36,407 bases of DNA, from IMG/VR virus record IMGVR_UViG_3300025810_000025, positions 1 through 36,407 of that record, one strand, 5' to 3'. The notes beneath the pieces are model-generated. The model was not told the DNA's origin and did not search any database. It worked only from the letters and a program-made list of their open reading frames with translations. Below, piece after piece: positions 18,677 through 26,464 of the stretch. Numbering within the stretch: position 1 is the first letter of the stretch; every line of letters starts with the position of its first letter. The translations under genes were made by a program, and so were the position numbers. This stretch comes from a virus.

Positions 18677-20524
18677 ATGTCATCACATAAGACCGAAACT
18701 TTAAGTAATAGCAGTGTAAATGCAAATACTCCACCTAACCCCAATTCACCCAGCGCGGTTAGATTAGGCGTTTATGGTGGTGAGTCAGTTGGCATGGCTC
18801 ATGAAATAGAGCAAGAAACTGCTAAGACGTTTTTTTCAGGTAGGGCGCTGCCTGACCAGTTTGGTGTTTCTGAAGGTATGCAAAACATTGAAATACCTAG
18901 ATCTATATTTAATAGGTTTGCTCTATTTAATTTCAGAGGTATGTATGGTGGTTTAACTGGTGATGTTAGTAAAGACTTTTTTGATAGCCCTAATAATTCA
19001 TTAATGGGTGGAACTGATGCAAAGAATATATCCATTGCAAAGATGATGGAATTCTATAATGAAAACTATCCAAGAATATCATATAAGCCACAAGACTTTT
19101 TATACAATAAATACTATAAGCAGATTCCTGTAAATCATTTAGTTACGCTAAGAAGATTCCCAGTTCCTGTAGAAGACAATATTTTTGACCTAAGTAAAAC
19201 ACCTGGACCTAAGGCTAGTGATACGAGCTCAGCAGATGCATTAAAGGGTGGTGGTGGACTAAGTTCAGTAGGCCCTGGTCCAGTACCAGAGGCAGTTGAT
19301 GCAACACAAACTGCTGGTGTGACTGCTGTTACCTATATGGGAGAAAAAGCTGGTAATAAATTAGAAGACCTCTTAACCATGTCTTATGGTTTAACCTATA
19401 AAGAAATCACCAATGAGATGGAAGCCATAGACAGTGGTGATGGTGGATATACACAGCAGCCTTTTTATAGTAAGATGGGAGGTATTGGTAGAGCAACCGC
19501 TGATGCATTCAAAGGAATTAGTTCAAGGCAAAAATTTGCAAGTCAGTTAAACTCCACTGGTGATCAACTAGGTACAACTTATGCTAATTTTGTAATTGGT
19601 CCTGTTAATGTTGTTAATAAAACTAACATTAGAGATAGAGGTTTAAACTTTAGTCAAGATATGAAGCTTAATTTTGAATATGAGCTTAAATCTCTTAACT
19701 ATGTTAATCCTAAAATTGCCATGATTGATATTATAAGTAATATGTTAACAATGACCTATAATAATGGTCAGTTCTTTGGTGGAGGCCAAAGATATTATGG
19801 TAGTGCAGGTGCCGTTGCCAGTCAGTTTGGTGATATTAATAAACTTAAACAAGGTGACTTTAGTGGTTATATTGGAAGTGTTGTTACCGACGTGGAGACC
19901 GGTTTTAAAAATGTATTTGGTGGCGGAACTGGAGATTTTAGTTTAGAGAATGGTATAGATGGTTTACTTAAGGTTGGCAAAACTCTATTAGGTAATATGC
20001 TAGGTGGATTCTTAAGTGAAAATGTGGGAGCTGTTTCAGGTACACAAGCTACTAAAACATTTGTAAGTGGAGAACCTACTGGCGATTGGCATGTAACCGT
20101 AGGAAATCCTCTTAATCCAATTGTTATGATGGGTAATATGTTCTGTGATAATGCTACTATGACTCTAGGTCACGGTTTAGGATATGATGATTTTCCAATG
20201 GAGGTTAAATTTGAAGTAACCCTTAAACACGGTAAGCCTAGAGATAAAGGTGATATAGAAAACATGTTTAATGCTGGGCGCGGTAGAATATATGCATCTG
20301 CTGCAGGTGAAGAAGATATTCTTAACCTGGCAGGGCAAGATGTTGCTACTTACGGTTCTGTTAAAACAGGTAAAGTTAGCTTATCCCCTACACAAGGGAA
20401 TCAAGCTGCTGATATAAAAAATGATAAAATATCTAACATTAAGAAGCAATCAAATGCAAACATTTTCACCGATGATGATGCTGCATATACTTCTAATCTG
20501 GTTAGTATGATGATAGACTCGTAA
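18677..20524 (+). CDS. Putative tail/baseplate structural protein
   Basis: A 615-aa protein. The N-terminus is disordered (NSSVNANTPPNPNSPS). The middle includes VNHLVTLRRFPVPVEDNIF and Gly/Pro-rich linkers. The part MKLNFEYELKSLNYVNPKIAMIDIISNMLTMTYNNGQFFGGGQRYY and the C-terminal VTVGNPLNPIVMMGNMFCDNATMTLGHGLGYDDFPMEVKFEVTLKHGKPRDK look like a tail-tube or LysM-associated beta domain typical of large-myovirus baseplate proteins. It is first in the baseplate operon, directly before the gp53-like gene. I cannot match it to one T4 protein; gp48/gp54-type tube initiators are candidates. Confidence 0.65.
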   Translation: MSSHKTETLSNSSVNANTPPNPNSPSAVRLGVYGGESVGMAHEIEQETAKTFFSGRALPDQFGVSEGMQNIEIPRSIFNRFALFNFRGMYGGLTGDVSKDFFDSPNNSLMGGTDAKNISIAKMMEFYNENYPRISYKPQDFLYNKYYKQIPVNHLVTLRRFPVPVEDNIFDLSKTPGPKASDTSSADALKGGGGLSSVGPGPVPEAVDATQTAGVTAVTYMGEKAGNKLEDLLTMSYGLTYKEITNEMEAIDSGDGGYTQQPFYSKMGGIGRATADAFKGISSRQKFASQLNSTGDQLGTTYANFVIGPVNVVNKTNIRDRGLNFSQDMKLNFEYELKSLNYVNPKIAMIDIISNMLTMTYNNGQFFGGGQRYYGSAGAVASQFGDINKLKQGDFSGYIGSVVTDVETGFKNVFGGGTGDFSLENGIDGLLKVGKTLLGNMLGGFLSENVGAVSGTQATKTFVSGEPTGDWHVTVGNPLNPIVMMGNMFCDNATMTLGHGLGYDDFPMEVKFEVTLKHGKPRDKGDIENMFNAGRGRIYASAAGEEDILNLAGQDVATYGSVKTGKVSLSPTQGNQAADIKNDKISNIKKQSNANIFTDDDAAYTSNLVSMMIDS

Positions 20525-20525
20525 T

Positions 20526-21065
20526 ATGAATATTAAATCGTTAGCATTAAAGAATAAATTAATAGAGGAAAGAACTGGTGAGTTCTATTATGACCTAACT
20601 GCACCATCATTTACGTATGATGCAGACTTAGGTGTTAAGGCATTGCATTATGTACAGATTGACCAAGTAGGTAGAATTGATAAGATATCGGAGCTCTATT
20701 TTGGTAGTGGTGAATTCATAGATGCTATTTGTGTTGTTAACAATATCTTTAACCCTTTTACTATTGCTGAAGGTGATATTCTTGTCATACCTAATTTATC
20801 TAGACAAGATCTTGTTTACTCTAGACCTAATCCTGCATCCAGACCTAATTCAACGCAAGAAGCTTATATTGATACAGGTAGACAGAGTGAAAAGGATCAA
20901 GGAAGAATGCAGAGACTTATTGAAAAAGCAAAGACTAGTAAAGCTGGTGTTAAACAACCTATGCCTCCTAATATGTTACAGCCTGGTCAAGAAACCAAAC
21001 AGTATGAAGGTGGTAAGATTAAGTTAGGAACTAACCTAAACAGTAGAAACACTAAAGCAAACTAA
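20526..21065 (+). CDS. LysM-domain baseplate wedge protein (T4 gp53-like)
   Basis: A 179-aa protein. Residues about 35-85 (ALHYVQIDQVGRIDKISELYFGSGEFIDAICVVNNIFNPFTIAEGDILVIPN) form a LysM-type domain as in T4 gp53 and phage baseplate LysM proteins. The rest is a polar, Gln/Pro-rich tail. Its length is close to T4 gp53 (196 aa). LysM proteins at this place connect wedge and hub. It starts 1 nt after the preceding stop and ends 1 nt before the hub gene. Confidence 0.75.
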   Translation: MNIKSLALKNKLIEERTGEFYYDLTAPSFTYDADLGVKALHYVQIDQVGRIDKISELYFGSGEFIDAICVVNNIFNPFTIAEGDILVIPNLSRQDLVYSRPNPASRPNSTQEAYIDTGRQSEKDQGRMQRLIEKAKTSKAGVKQPMPPNMLQPGQETKQYEGGKIKLGTNLNSRNTKAN

Positions 21066-21066
21066 T

Positions 21067-22548
21067 ATGTCAGCAGTAGAAAGAAACATATTAACGGTCA
21101 TAGAACCGACAATAGAACTTGATGAATTAGAAGTTATTGATGTAGAGAGTGGTACTGAAAACTCGCAAGGAACATCAATGAAAGAAAAGCCTACAAAGTT
21201 TACCTCAATGATACCTATCATTAGAGTAAATGGTTATGATGTACAGGGCGATAGATTAGAAATGTTTGAACTTAGCTGTACTGGGTTTTATCCTACATGT
21301 AGATTTTCTTTTTATGATAGAGACGGTATGTTTACCGCAAGGTATTATCCAAAGGATGGTGACATTATCCAGGTATACATTAGATCACAGGGTAATGAAA
21401 CCACATTTAAACCAATAAGAATTGATTTTACGGTTGAAGATATTAAGCCATTAGGTGGTGGAGGATCTACAAACACAGCATCCCAGTTAATGATTGAAGG
21501 GAGAATGCATGTACCTAACCTATTTACAGAGAAGGTTCAGTTTCAAGATAACACAAGCTGGAATTCTTTACTTTCCGTAGCAGAAGAACTGCAATTAGGT
21601 TTTGCATCAAATGAAGAAGATACTGCAGATCAGCAAACTTGGACAAACCCATATGATACCGCTGAAACTTTCATACAAGATATTACATCTAATTCATATC
21701 TTGATGATGATTCTTTTTTTACATCATATATTGATCCTTACTATTACTTAACCTTTGTTAATGCTAATAAACTATTTGGTCAAGAAGATGATTTAGAAAC
21801 CAGTCAAATGTTTAGTCAAAATGCGATGGATACGATGGGAAGCGGTGATGAAGCTGAAAGCGATTATGAATTTCCTAATATGCTTAGTAATATGATACAG
21901 TTTCAAGGAACTGCTAGATACATTTCAAAATATCAGCAGGTAAATAAGAGCGGTCAGATTAGTAAAAATAATGGTTATAAAAGATATACACAGTATTGGG
22001 ATTTAGAAGCAAAAGAATTTGTTAGTGAATTTGTTGATCCGCTAACAAATGATACACCTGGTATGATACCTGCAACAAAAGGTAGGGTTATTAATGGTGA
22101 AGTAGAAGGACCAAGAAATGATCAAGTTAAGTTTAAGTATTTAGGAACACAGGGTGATAATGTTCATGAAAACTATTACTATGCATCTATCTTAAATTTT
22201 CAAAACTTAGCAGAAATGAATAAATTTGGAATGGTCTTAGAGTTAGATACAATCAATCCTGCTATGCTAAGATATAGTAGAATTTATTGTCAAATCTTAG
22301 AGTTTGCTTCAAATGTTAAAAGTACTCTTACTGCCCCAGAAAATGACGAGAATGTACCTAATGGTTCTCAAAGGAGAAAGGAATCACCTGATAATGTAGC
22401 AAGTGATAAGACTAGCCAAAACGGAATTATTAATGAATATCTTACAGGCTTTTATGTTATAACAGGGATAGAGTATATACTTACAAAACCAGGTGGCCTT
22501 AGACAGAGATTACATTTACGTAGAAGAGAAGTGGTTCCATCTACTTAA
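21067..22548 (+). CDS. Baseplate hub protein (gpD/gp27-like)
   Basis: A 493-aa protein. The region FELSCTGFYPTCRFSFYDRDGMFTARYYPKDGDIIQVYIRS, then IRIDFTVEDI and a long domain with WNSLLSVAEELQLGFASNE and YLTFVNANKLFG, follows the pattern of hub proteins with tube-like beta domains (T4 gp27, P2 gpD). The C-terminus (INEYLTGFYVITGIEYILTKPGGLRQRLHLRRREV) carries the final hub strand. It forms the trimeric hub on which the spike sits; the spike gene follows one gene later. Order and size support this strongly. Confidence 0.8.
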   Translation: MSAVERNILTVIEPTIELDELEVIDVESGTENSQGTSMKEKPTKFTSMIPIIRVNGYDVQGDRLEMFELSCTGFYPTCRFSFYDRDGMFTARYYPKDGDIIQVYIRSQGNETTFKPIRIDFTVEDIKPLGGGGSTNTASQLMIEGRMHVPNLFTEKVQFQDNTSWNSLLSVAEELQLGFASNEEDTADQQTWTNPYDTAETFIQDITSNSYLDDDSFFTSYIDPYYYLTFVNANKLFGQEDDLETSQMFSQNAMDTMGSGDEAESDYEFPNMLSNMIQFQGTARYISKYQQVNKSGQISKNNGYKRYTQYWDLEAKEFVSEFVDPLTNDTPGMIPATKGRVINGEVEGPRNDQVKFKYLGTQGDNVHENYYYASILNFQNLAEMNKFGMVLELDTINPAMLRYSRIYCQILEFASNVKSTLTAPENDENVPNGSQRRKESPDNVASDKTSQNGIINEYLTGFYVITGIEYILTKPGGLRQRLHLRRREVVPST

Positions 22549-22550
22549 TG

Positions 22551-22566
22551 AATAAATAAAATAAAT
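22551..22566 (+). promoter_or_regulatory. Weak late-like A/T box
   Basis: AATAAATAAAATAAAT before the ATG at 22572. It is only partly like the other late boxes. Confidence 0.25.
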
Positions 22567-22571
22567 CTTAT

Positions 22572-23942
22572 ATGCCTACATTAGAGTTATATAACCCATT
22601 GAATCCACAGGGAGTACCGCAGGATTACCTTAATGCCGATAGGTTAGGTAACATTACTGGCCAATTTCCTAGTTCTTATGATTTTGCCAAAACTTTTGTT
22701 ACTCCTGCAACTAATGCACAAGGTGGAGGTAATGGTGTTACTACTTTAGATGATCCAACATACTTAGGTTTTAATATAAGATTTGATGCGGAAAGCCCAT
22801 TATTCAAAGGTGCTGAAGAAGGTAGTCCATCGGTACCTAATACTGCTGGTTCAGGTGGTGCACCAGAAGCAGGGCAAATTAATACCCCCAATGGCGAATC
22901 AGCCGTTGGGTATTTAGAAACGGTTGGTGAAACTACTAGAGCAACCTATCTTAGAGGATTTATTCAAGGTATGAGAGAAATTGAAAAGAAGAGACCTTAT
23001 TACTTCCAAACAATAGAAGGTATTACCGAAGCGTGGAATAAGACAGTTACAATGACACCCTTTGTTGGGTCTGCTGATGGGGAGGGTATTACTGTAGGTT
23101 TACTTGAGGCTATAGATTTAAAAATGTCTGCTCTCTTTAGTCTATATAAAGCTGCATGTTATGATGTTAAATATAGAAGAACGGTATTACCAATAAACTT
23201 AATGTATTTTAATGTTTATGTAGATGTATTAGAGATTAGAAAATTTCATAAAGTTAGAAAAGCTGCTACTGCAGGTAACCCTAATTCGCCAGAGAATGAC
23301 TTAACTAAATTTGTAAATGAAAATACATCAATGATAACATTTAAGTTTACAGAATGTAAATGGGATGCCACTGCAAGCGGTACTGTATTTGCAAATGTTA
23401 CTAATGTTAGTGGAGGAGGTGCTGCTTTTGCTACATCTTCAATGAAATGGTCTTATGGTAATGTTGAAGTAGAATCCCAGTTCTCTGGTTATGACTCTGC
23501 ATTAAAAGATACTGCAAATCTTCAGCCTAAAACTTTAGATGGTCAAATAAGTACTAAGAATAAGCTATTAGAGAAACAGTCATTAGGAGATTTAGCAGAA
23601 TCTAAATTTGAAAGTCTTAAAGATAATGCAGTTAAAGGATTTAAGAATTTTGCAGAAAGAACGGTTAATTCATTTACACAAGGGCTAGCTTTAGGTAATG
23701 TCTTTGGTTTACGAAATGATTTAGTTAATACTGTTAGCAATCCACAGGGTTTAATTAATTCATTGAATGGTGCCGCAATACAAACTTTTGCTGGTCAATC
23801 TGCACAAGGTATTAATCAAAGTATTGATGATAATATTTTTGCTGGGCAAACCCCTTCATTTACAGGAGGGTTAAATTCAACAACATTATTTTCACCACAG
23901 CCTTCTGGACCACCACTTAATTCAACTAATATATTTGGATAA
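22572..23942 (+). CDS. Putative baseplate/tail-tube initiator protein
   Basis: A 456-aa protein. The centre (FIQGMREIEKKRPYYFQTIEGITEAWNKTVTM ... EAIDLKMSALFSLYKAACYDVKYRRTVLPINLMYFNVYVDVLEIRKF ... MITFKFTECKWDATASGTVFANV) has the strand order of tail-tube-like domains used by tube-initiator and terminator proteins. N- and C-termini are Gly/Asn/Gln rich and flexible. Its position between the hub and spike genes makes a baseplate tube role likely, e.g. gp48/gp54-like. Not certain. Confidence 0.6.
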   Translation: MPTLELYNPLNPQGVPQDYLNADRLGNITGQFPSSYDFAKTFVTPATNAQGGGNGVTTLDDPTYLGFNIRFDAESPLFKGAEEGSPSVPNTAGSGGAPEAGQINTPNGESAVGYLETVGETTRATYLRGFIQGMREIEKKRPYYFQTIEGITEAWNKTVTMTPFVGSADGEGITVGLLEAIDLKMSALFSLYKAACYDVKYRRTVLPINLMYFNVYVDVLEIRKFHKVRKAATAGNPNSPENDLTKFVNENTSMITFKFTECKWDATASGTVFANVTNVSGGGAAFATSSMKWSYGNVEVESQFSGYDSALKDTANLQPKTLDGQISTKNKLLEKQSLGDLAESKFESLKDNAVKGFKNFAERTVNSFTQGLALGNVFGLRNDLVNTVSNPQGLINSLNGAAIQTFAGQSAQGINQSIDDNIFAGQTPSFTGGLNSTTLFSPQPSGPPLNSTNIFG

Positions 23943-23945
23943 CAT

Positions 23946-24839
23946 ATGGGTAAATTAACCACAAGGGATTTAAAAGCTGATAATCTTAAAGGGAGTAATT
24001 GGGTTGGTATCGTTGAGGATACTAATGATGATCTATTTGAAGGGAGGATTAAAATTAGAGTCTTTGGTAAAATGGATCAACGCCAAGACCCAGAAGATCC
24101 ACAGAGCGCTTACATTATGCCAACTGCTTCTCTGCCGTGGGCTAGGCCATCCGTTGCATCTTCAGGTGGAAGTAATTCAGGCAGTGGTACATTTTCGGTA
24201 CCTAAACTCGGCACCATATTAAGGGTAACTTTTGATAACGGTAATTACTATTCACCCGTGTATCATGAGTCCCTATACCCTTCTGATGAGACGAAGGCGG
24301 AGATAGAAGCTGCTTATCCTAACTCCCACGTATTAATATATGATACAGCATTTGGTTTAACTGGCGACCTACAATCTGGAAACCCTGAGGTAACAAATGA
24401 AAGAGAAGGTGAACATATAAAGGTTTTCTTTACTGAGGAAAAGGGACTGATGATGGATTATACAACCACAGAAGGACCAACTACAGTTAACATTAAACCT
24501 GATAATTCGGTTGAGATAATAAATGCCAACGGTGATTCTATTGTAATGCTTAATGACGGTAATATTACATTTACACATTCAGCTCAATTTACAATTAACA
24601 GCGGTGCGGATACTGTTGTTAATTGTATTAATGCTAAGATTAATGCATCTGGTGAAACGCATGTTAATTCACCTAGAATCAAGTTAGGTGAGGCCGCTGC
24701 CGAGTCTGTTATTAAAGGTGATACTTTTAGAGCTTGGGTTGATAGTCATACTCACGTTGGTAATTTAGGTGCTCCAACTAGCCCTCCCATGGTACCGTCA
24801 CCTGAACCTGCATATAGCAAGAAGAATACTACTGACTAA
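23946..24839 (+). CDS. Baseplate spike protein (gp5/gpV-like)
   Basis: A 297-aa protein. The N-terminal OB-fold (NWVGIVEDTNDDLFEGRIKIRVFGK) and PSVA...FSVPKLGTILRVTFDNGNYYSPVYHESLYP are typical of phage spike/VgrG proteins. A beta-helix section follows (TVNIKPDNSVEIINANGDSIVMLNDGNITFTHSAQFTINSG...). The C-terminal DSHTHVGNLGAPTSPP has an HxH motif like the iron-binding tip of P2 gpV-type spikes. No lysozyme domain (unlike T4 gp5) is present. It would puncture the outer membrane. The closely spaced hub gene supports this. Confidence 0.9.
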   Translation: MGKLTTRDLKADNLKGSNWVGIVEDTNDDLFEGRIKIRVFGKMDQRQDPEDPQSAYIMPTASLPWARPSVASSGGSNSGSGTFSVPKLGTILRVTFDNGNYYSPVYHESLYPSDETKAEIEAAYPNSHVLIYDTAFGLTGDLQSGNPEVTNEREGEHIKVFFTEEKGLMMDYTTTEGPTTVNIKPDNSVEIINANGDSIVMLNDGNITFTHSAQFTINSGADTVVNCINAKINASGETHVNSPRIKLGEAAAESVIKGDTFRAWVDSHTHVGNLGAPTSPPMVPSPEPAYSKKNTTD

Positions 24840-24848
24840 TATATAAAC
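24838..24848 (+). promoter_or_regulatory. Putative late promoter box
   Basis: AATATATAAAC, beginning at the spike stop codon and 16 nt before the ATG at 24865. Confidence 0.5.
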
Positions 24849-24864
24849 TGATAAACAATACATT

Positions 24865-25167
24865 ATGGCATTAGTACCCCCAACTTTAGAAACCGCATTG
24901 ACTGCAGCATATGCAGCAGCATTAACCGACTTTATTGCTGTTATTAAAGCTAACCCATTAGGTTTAGATTCAGGTGCGGCTAACCTAACAGCAGCAGTTA
25001 CTTCTTCATCTGTTGTGTTTGCTAAATTAGCTACACCTGCTATTGATGCATATATAAGATCTCAAACAATTACTATACCACCAGGACAAGCCGTTGCTAC
25101 TGCAGGTAGCCCTGCTGCTCAAGCCGGTGCCACAACAGCACCATCACCACCTGCTGTCATTGTTTAA
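24865..25167 (+). CDS. Small Ala/Thr-rich helical protein near the spike
   Basis: A 100-aa protein, Ala-rich (TLETALTAAYAAALTDFIAVIKANPLGLDSGAANLTAAVTSSSVVFAKLATPAIDAYIRSQTITIPPGQAVATAGSP), ending in a Pro/Ala tail. It has no His or Cys. Similar short Ala-rich proteins sit beside spike genes in other contractile phages, but I do not know their role. Late box directly upstream. It could be a spike accessory or tape-associated protein. Confidence 0.5.
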   Translation: MALVPPTLETALTAAYAAALTDFIAVIKANPLGLDSGAANLTAAVTSSSVVFAKLATPAIDAYIRSQTITIPPGQAVATAGSPAAQAGATTAPSPPAVIV

Positions 25168-25212
25168 ACAATTAGAATACTTAGGTGTATAACTATTATA
25201 AGTCAACAGAGT

Positions 25213-25223
25213 AATATATAATC
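25213..25223 (+). promoter_or_regulatory. Putative late promoter box
   Basis: AATATATAATC, 26 nt before the ATG at 25250. Confidence 0.5.
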
Positions 25224-25249
25224 TATAATCACGCTTTAATAAAAAATAA

Positions 25250-26422
25250 ATGATTGAACAAGAAATCACGATCCAGCTTAGCGACGATCCATTTGACACA
25301 AAGACAGTAAAGGTACAGGTACCTAAAGGCACAAAACTATTAAGTAACGAATCATATACAGCTGAGGCTATTAAAATGTATCAACTAGCCGATGAGGAAG
25401 TTGACCGACTTCAAAAATCAGAAGAAGCAAATAATTACATAACACAAGGTGAAATAGTCCACATTAAGAAGATTAAGCAAATCATAGATGATGTGGAAGT
25501 TGAAACTAAAGTTGAAGCACTTATTGACATTTCACAGAAGAATACTGCTATTTGTGTGTTAACAAAAGAACCTAAAGAAATTGTAGACCAATTAGAGGTT
25601 GGGATGTCTGTTGATATAAAAGTAAAGAGACAATTAAGAGGGGTTCTTTATGCTTCAATCGCAGATGCATTAGAGGAAGTTAAAAGAAATGAAATCTATG
25701 CTGCAATAGGAGATAAGACGGTAGGATTTACCGGTTATGTTAAGGAACTAATACATGGTGGTTACTGGGTTGAAGTTGGTGGAGTTCAATGTTTTATGCC
25801 AGGATCTTTAGGTGGGTTAAATAAACTTTATGATTTTAATGTATTGGTTGGTAAAGAACTTATTGTAATGCCTATTACATACTCTAACGAAAAACAGACT
25901 ATCGTAGTTTCCCATAGAGAATATTTAAGAACTATGATACCTTCCACTGTTGAGTCGTTAAGAGAAAATATCAAAGATCATATTACAGGGTTTGTTACTG
26001 GTACTACTAAGTTTGGTATCTTTGCTGAATTTAATGAATGTCTTACTGGATTAATTCCTAAGAATGAAATAGATGAAGAGACTTTAGCCAAATTTGAAAA
26101 CCGTGAAATTAAACCAGGTGATGAAATTAGTTTTTGGACTAAAGAAATTATTTCAGAAAAGAAAATCATTTTAAGTCAACAAGGTCCTAAAGTTGATCTA
26201 TGGGACGGTGCTGAAGAAAAGTATAAACCAATGATGGTTACTGAAGGTAAAGTTACCAAGGTTACTAAGTACGGTGCATTTGTTGAATTAGAAAAAGGTA
26301 TTAGTGGACTTATACATAAAACCAAACTTAAAGATACTGAAGTTACTAAAGGAGACATGCTTCAAGTTAAGATCCAAAGTATCAATACATCAGATCGTAA
26401 GATTACAATGAACTTAGTATAA
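25250..26422 (+). CDS. Ribosomal protein S1-like protein with multiple S1 domains
   Basis: A 390-aa protein. An N-terminal beta/helix section is followed by about four S1-type OB domains: about 66-140 (divergent), 152-225 (GFTGYVKELIHGGYWVEVGGVQCFMPGSL), 240-305 (GFVTGTTKFGIFAEFNECLTGLIPKNEI) and 325-390 (EGKVTKVTKYGAFVELEKGISGLIHKTKL ... GDMLQVKIQSINTSDRKITMNL). It is shorter than bacterial bS1 (four to six domains). S1 domains bind single-stranded RNA, and S1 brings mRNA to the 30S. Its place in the late structural region and its own late promoter suggest production with virion proteins. It may help translate late mRNAs or be packaged. The S1 fold is secure; a ribosomal role is inference. 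Confidence 0.85.
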   Translation: MIEQEITIQLSDDPFDTKTVKVQVPKGTKLLSNESYTAEAIKMYQLADEEVDRLQKSEEANNYITQGEIVHIKKIKQIIDDVEVETKVEALIDISQKNTAICVLTKEPKEIVDQLEVGMSVDIKVKRQLRGVLYASIADALEEVKRNEIYAAIGDKTVGFTGYVKELIHGGYWVEVGGVQCFMPGSLGGLNKLYDFNVLVGKELIVMPITYSNEKQTIVVSHREYLRTMIPSTVESLRENIKDHITGFVTGTTKFGIFAEFNECLTGLIPKNEIDEETLAKFENREIKPGDEISFWTKEIISEKKIILSQQGPKVDLWDGAEEKYKPMMVTEGKVTKVTKYGAFVELEKGISGLIHKTKLKDTEVTKGDMLQVKIQSINTSDRKITMNLV

Positions 26423-26424
26423 CC

Positions 26425-26463
26425 TTTATCCTGGTTTGGAATATATAAACAAATCAGGATAAA
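26425..26463 (+). promoter_or_regulatory. Late promoter box enclosed by 9-bp inverted repeat at start codon
   Basis: TTTATCCTG (26425-26433) is perfectly complementary to CAGGATAAA (26455-26463), with a 21-nt spacer containing the late box AATATATAAAC (26440-26450). The right arm contains AGGA, an SD-like site 5 nt before the ATG at 26465. Read-through RNA from the S1 gene would hide the SD. RNA starting at the late box would lack the left arm. Confidence 0.65.
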
Positions 26464-26464
26464 T

